Position numbers and translations under genes: made by a program | Shown here: one piece after another, positions 12,527-14,116 of the stretch | How positions within the stretch are numbered: the first letter of the stretch is position 1 | Layout: each line of letters begins with the position of its first letter | DNA from: an archaeon | Lineage (GTDB): Archaea; Nanobdellota; Nanobdellia; Pacearchaeales; GW2011-AR1 | DNA: 14,116 bases | Direction of reading: 5' to 3' | Assembly: GCA_025453475.1 (NCBI GenBank) | Contig: JALOQH010000005.1 | Coordinates: 1-14,116 of the forward strand | The notes under the pieces: generated by a model | Databases searched by the model: none | Told to the model about the DNA's origin: nothing | What the model saw: the letters and a program-made list of their open reading frames with translations, nothing else

Positions 12527-13156
12527 CTATCCTTTATATCTCTCAATTACCCTTTTCACGTAAATCAAGTCAGGAACAACAAACTCAGGGTTTGCTTTTA
12601 GAATCTCCTTGTTTGAGTCCCACGCACATCTGCCATTTATTATTATGCTGTGAATCTTCAGCTTCTTTGCGAGTTTTATGTCAGAAACCCTGTCGCCGAT
12701 ATAAAAACATTCATGCGGGCGGATAGCGTGCATTTTCAGATAGTGCTTTATGAACTCTGCCTTGTCCTTAAAGTCGTCTGCGCAGTAGACTTCCGGGAAC
12801 ACCCCGCTCATCTTCAGGTGCTTTAGAACAGGATAGACAAATTCTGAAAGCGAGTTAGAGACAAGAATCTTCCTTGTTCTTATATCATTTATGTGGTTTG
12901 CATCATGGCACTTCCTGACTTTGTTAATTTCTTTTAACACGCCACGCATTATCCTCTTCTTTACAAACCATTTGTAAATCCTGCTGGGAATAAGCTCGCC
13001 AAGAGTATTCGAAAGGCTAAGCCCCCTCTTTATTGTGCTGTCAATAATTTTGCTGTCAAATCCCATAGGATTAAGGAATTTATTAATAGAATTGTAATAA
13101 ACCATCTTAGAATCAACAATTGTCCCGTCAAAATCAAAGATAACAAGCTGTATCAT
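12527..13156 (-). CDS. HAD-superfamily hydrolase (phosphatase-like)
   Basis: 209 residues from the ATG at 13156. All four HAD motifs are present: motif I DFDGTIVDS (nucleophile and acid/base Asp pair) near the N terminus, motif II LVSNS, motif III Lys in FKDKAEFIK, and motif IV YIGDRVSDIKLAKK. A helical cap (about residues 15-85) follows motif I, as in phosphoglycolate phosphatase-like (subfamily I) enzymes. The substrate cannot be read from sequence. Start choice: the frame extends to a TTG at 13174 and an ATG at 13162. The ATG at 13156 is preferred because it has GAGG 9 nt upstream and begins MIQLVIFDFDGT as in relatives. A TATA-like box at 13195-13202 predicts a transcript start near 13173, giving a short leader. 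Confidence 0.88.
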   Translation of the reverse strand: MIQLVIFDFDGTIVDSKMVYYNSINKFLNPMGFDSKIIDSTIKRGLSLSNTLGELIPSRIYKWFVKKRIMRGVLKEINKVRKCHDANHINDIRTRKILVSNSLSEFVYPVLKHLKMSGVFPEVYCADDFKDKAEFIKHYLKMHAIRPHECFYIGDRVSDIKLAKKLKIHSIIINGRCAWDSNKEILKANPEFVVPDLIYVKRVIERYKG

Positions 13157-13194
13157 TTCCATAAACCTCTTCAATTAAAATAACTCTCCGCCCT

Positions 13195-13202
13195 TTATAA
13201 AA
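13195..13202 (-). promoter_or_regulatory. TATA-like box of the HAD hydrolase gene
   Basis: TTTTATAA on the minus strand, in the 81-bp-plus gap after the cyclase-like gene. It predicts transcription from about 13173, roughly 16 nt before the preferred ATG at 13156. Confidence 0.45.
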
Positions 13203-13255
13203 TTAACAATTTCATAATCAGTCTTATCAATCGTCCCTATAATCCTCAAACAAGT

Positions 13256-14116
13256 TTATCTCTTAAACTTGTTTCTGCTTACAAACTTGTCGATAAACTC
13301 GTTGTGAGCTTCTCTTTCAATAACTCTGTGGATTCTCCAGAAATTCTCTCCGTCCACCTTGTTGCTCTTGACCTTTCCGAGAAGCTTCCTGTGCACTCTC
13401 TCTGAGACGCCAACTTCATAATCTGCTCTTTCTGCAATCTTCTTTGCAAGCGGAACAGTATTGCCAATCGGAGTATAATCAAATCTCCCGTCCTTGAATC
13501 CAACAACCATCTCTCCCTCATGCACGCCTATCCCAAACTTTATCTTCTGCGCGAATTTAGCGTTATGGGAATTTAATTGCTCTTCCATGTCTTTTGCAAG
13601 TTTCAGCGCAGTCATTGTGCTCTCAACGCTTTCAGACGAGTCTGGCGAGAATATGATTGTCTTGAAGAAGCTGTCGCTGAAAACTTTCGCCTTGGCTTCT
13701 CTTGCCTTCATGACAACATTTTCAATAACCTGCATTGCGTTTCCGTGCGCGCTCTGCAAATCAGCAACATTCTTTACCTTCAATGCAATAACAGGGCAAT
13801 GCTTCTTCTCTCCCTGCTTGTCTTTGACGTTTAATGCGAATGCGGGCTTGGGATTCTCAAGTCTCGCTGCCTTTGGTGTTGCAAAACTCTTCTTTTCCTT
13901 TGATTCAGGGAATGCTGCTGTAACGCTGACCGGCTCAAAATACTTCTCCTCTTTTGGAGCTCTCCCAAAATAATTTCTGTTCGAGACTTTTGAATAGTGG
14001 TAGACTCCGAGGAATCCAACAATCGCTATAAGCATAATCCACATCGGAAGATACAGTTTTCTCCAGAATCTGCTTCCGCCGTCGTCAACCCTGATGGCAT
14101 TTCCCGTAAGGAAGCT
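13256..14116 (-). CDS. Membrane-anchored protein with degenerate class III nucleotidyl cyclase domain (5'-partial)
   Basis: The frame is open to the right edge: 24 codons without stop or start precede the first visible Met at 14044, reading RFWRKLYLP just before a transmembrane segment (about 1-15 from that Met), and no A/T-rich promoter is present. The gene therefore continues outside. After a linker, residues about 82-245 form a class III adenylate/guanylate cyclase-like domain: KFGIGVHEGEMVVG (169-182) and FDYTPIGNTVPLAKKI (188-203) match the typical GIHTGEVVVG and DYTVIGDTVNLAARL. The first metal-binding Asp (expected in VIALKVKN, 85-92) is missing, and the transition-state Asn and Arg are replaced by P198 and K202. 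It is probably a non-catalytic, ligand-sensing or dimerising domain. It is encoded upstream of the HAD gene on the same strand. Confidence 0.82.
   Translation of the reverse strand, partial: SFLTGNAIRVDDGGSRFWRKLYLPMWIMLIAIVGFLGVYHYSKVSNRNYFGRAPKEEKYFEPVSVTAAFPESKEKKSFATPKAARLENPKPAFALNVKDKQGEKKHCPVIALKVKNVADLQSAHGNAMQVIENVVMKAREAKAKVFSDSFFKTIIFSPDSSESVESTMTALKLAKDMEEQLNSHNAKFAQKIKFGIGVHEGEMVVGFKDGRFDYTPIGNTVPLAKKIAERADYEVGVSERVHRKLLGKVKSNKVDGENFWRIHRVIEREAHNEFIDKFVSRNKFKR

Noticed and set aside
13494..13973. Plus-strand 159-codon frame opposite the cyclase-like gene
   Set aside because: It is fully antisense to a gene with recognisable domain motifs, and its own sequence shows no family features.

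Overview
The window reads as archaeal chromosome, probably a small-genome DPANN-type lineage (Pacearchaeota/Woesearchaeota-like; this placement is inference). The evidence is a tRNA-Lys(UUU) 5' half interrupted exactly after position 37, the usual archaeal intron site; first genes of transcription units with a TATA-like octamer centred about 23-27 bp before the start codon, which implies leaderless mRNAs; Shine-Dalgarno motifs mainly in front of internal operon genes; and archaeal-flavoured small families (a DUF5652-like protein and a winged-helix protein with membrane segments). Gene packing is tight: the largest gene-free stretch is 255 bp (6671-6925).

Layout. 1-77 (-): 5' part of an interrupted tRNA-Lys, running off the left edge. 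103-432 (-): thioredoxin with a CPPC active site. 463-1491 (-): single-pass coiled-coil protein. 1601-2197 (+): protein-L-isoaspartate O-methyltransferase. 2198-6670 (-): a complete anaerobic deoxyribonucleotide-synthesis unit in transcription order nrdR, nrdD, nrdG. 6671-6925: its control region, with two NrdR-box-like sites. 6926-7398 (+): a DUF5652-like membrane protein and a small beta-rich protein. 7431-9100 (-): three-gene unit of SIMPL-domain protein, winged-helix membrane protein and exported six-cysteine protein. 9203-9898 (+): unrecognised protein. 10003-10557 (+): LemA. 10554-10877 (-): unknown 107-residue protein. 10939-12211 (+): HtpX-type membrane metalloprotease and a four-helix membrane protein. 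12279-12470 (-): Lys/Glu-rich disordered protein. 12527-13156 (-): HAD-family hydrolase. 13256-14116 (-): membrane-anchored protein with a class III nucleotidyl cyclase-like domain that has lost catalytic residues; its N terminus lies beyond the right edge.

How the parts fit together. The nrd unit is the functional core. NrdD is a class III ribonucleotide reductase with an ATP cone, zinc site and glycyl-radical motif, plus a C-terminal thioredoxin-fold domain carrying CGTC. That suggests the enzyme carries its own reductant instead of using formate. NrdG supplies the glycyl radical, and NrdR, a repressor best known from bacteria, is the first gene. Two palindromes whose centres lie 32 bp apart sit just upstream of the nrdR TATA box, the geometry expected of tandem NrdR boxes. 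The region from 7.4 to 12.2 kb is rich in envelope functions (SIMPL, winged-helix membrane protein, LemA, HtpX), and a membrane-stress role is a reasonable but unproven reading.

The most interesting points are the NrdD-redoxin fusion, the apparent archaeal NrdR/NrdR-box circuit, the interrupted tRNA with competing hairpins, the back-to-back TATA boxes shared by htpX and its divergent neighbour, and the degenerate cyclase. I saw no CRISPR array, insertion sequence, intein or rRNA gene.
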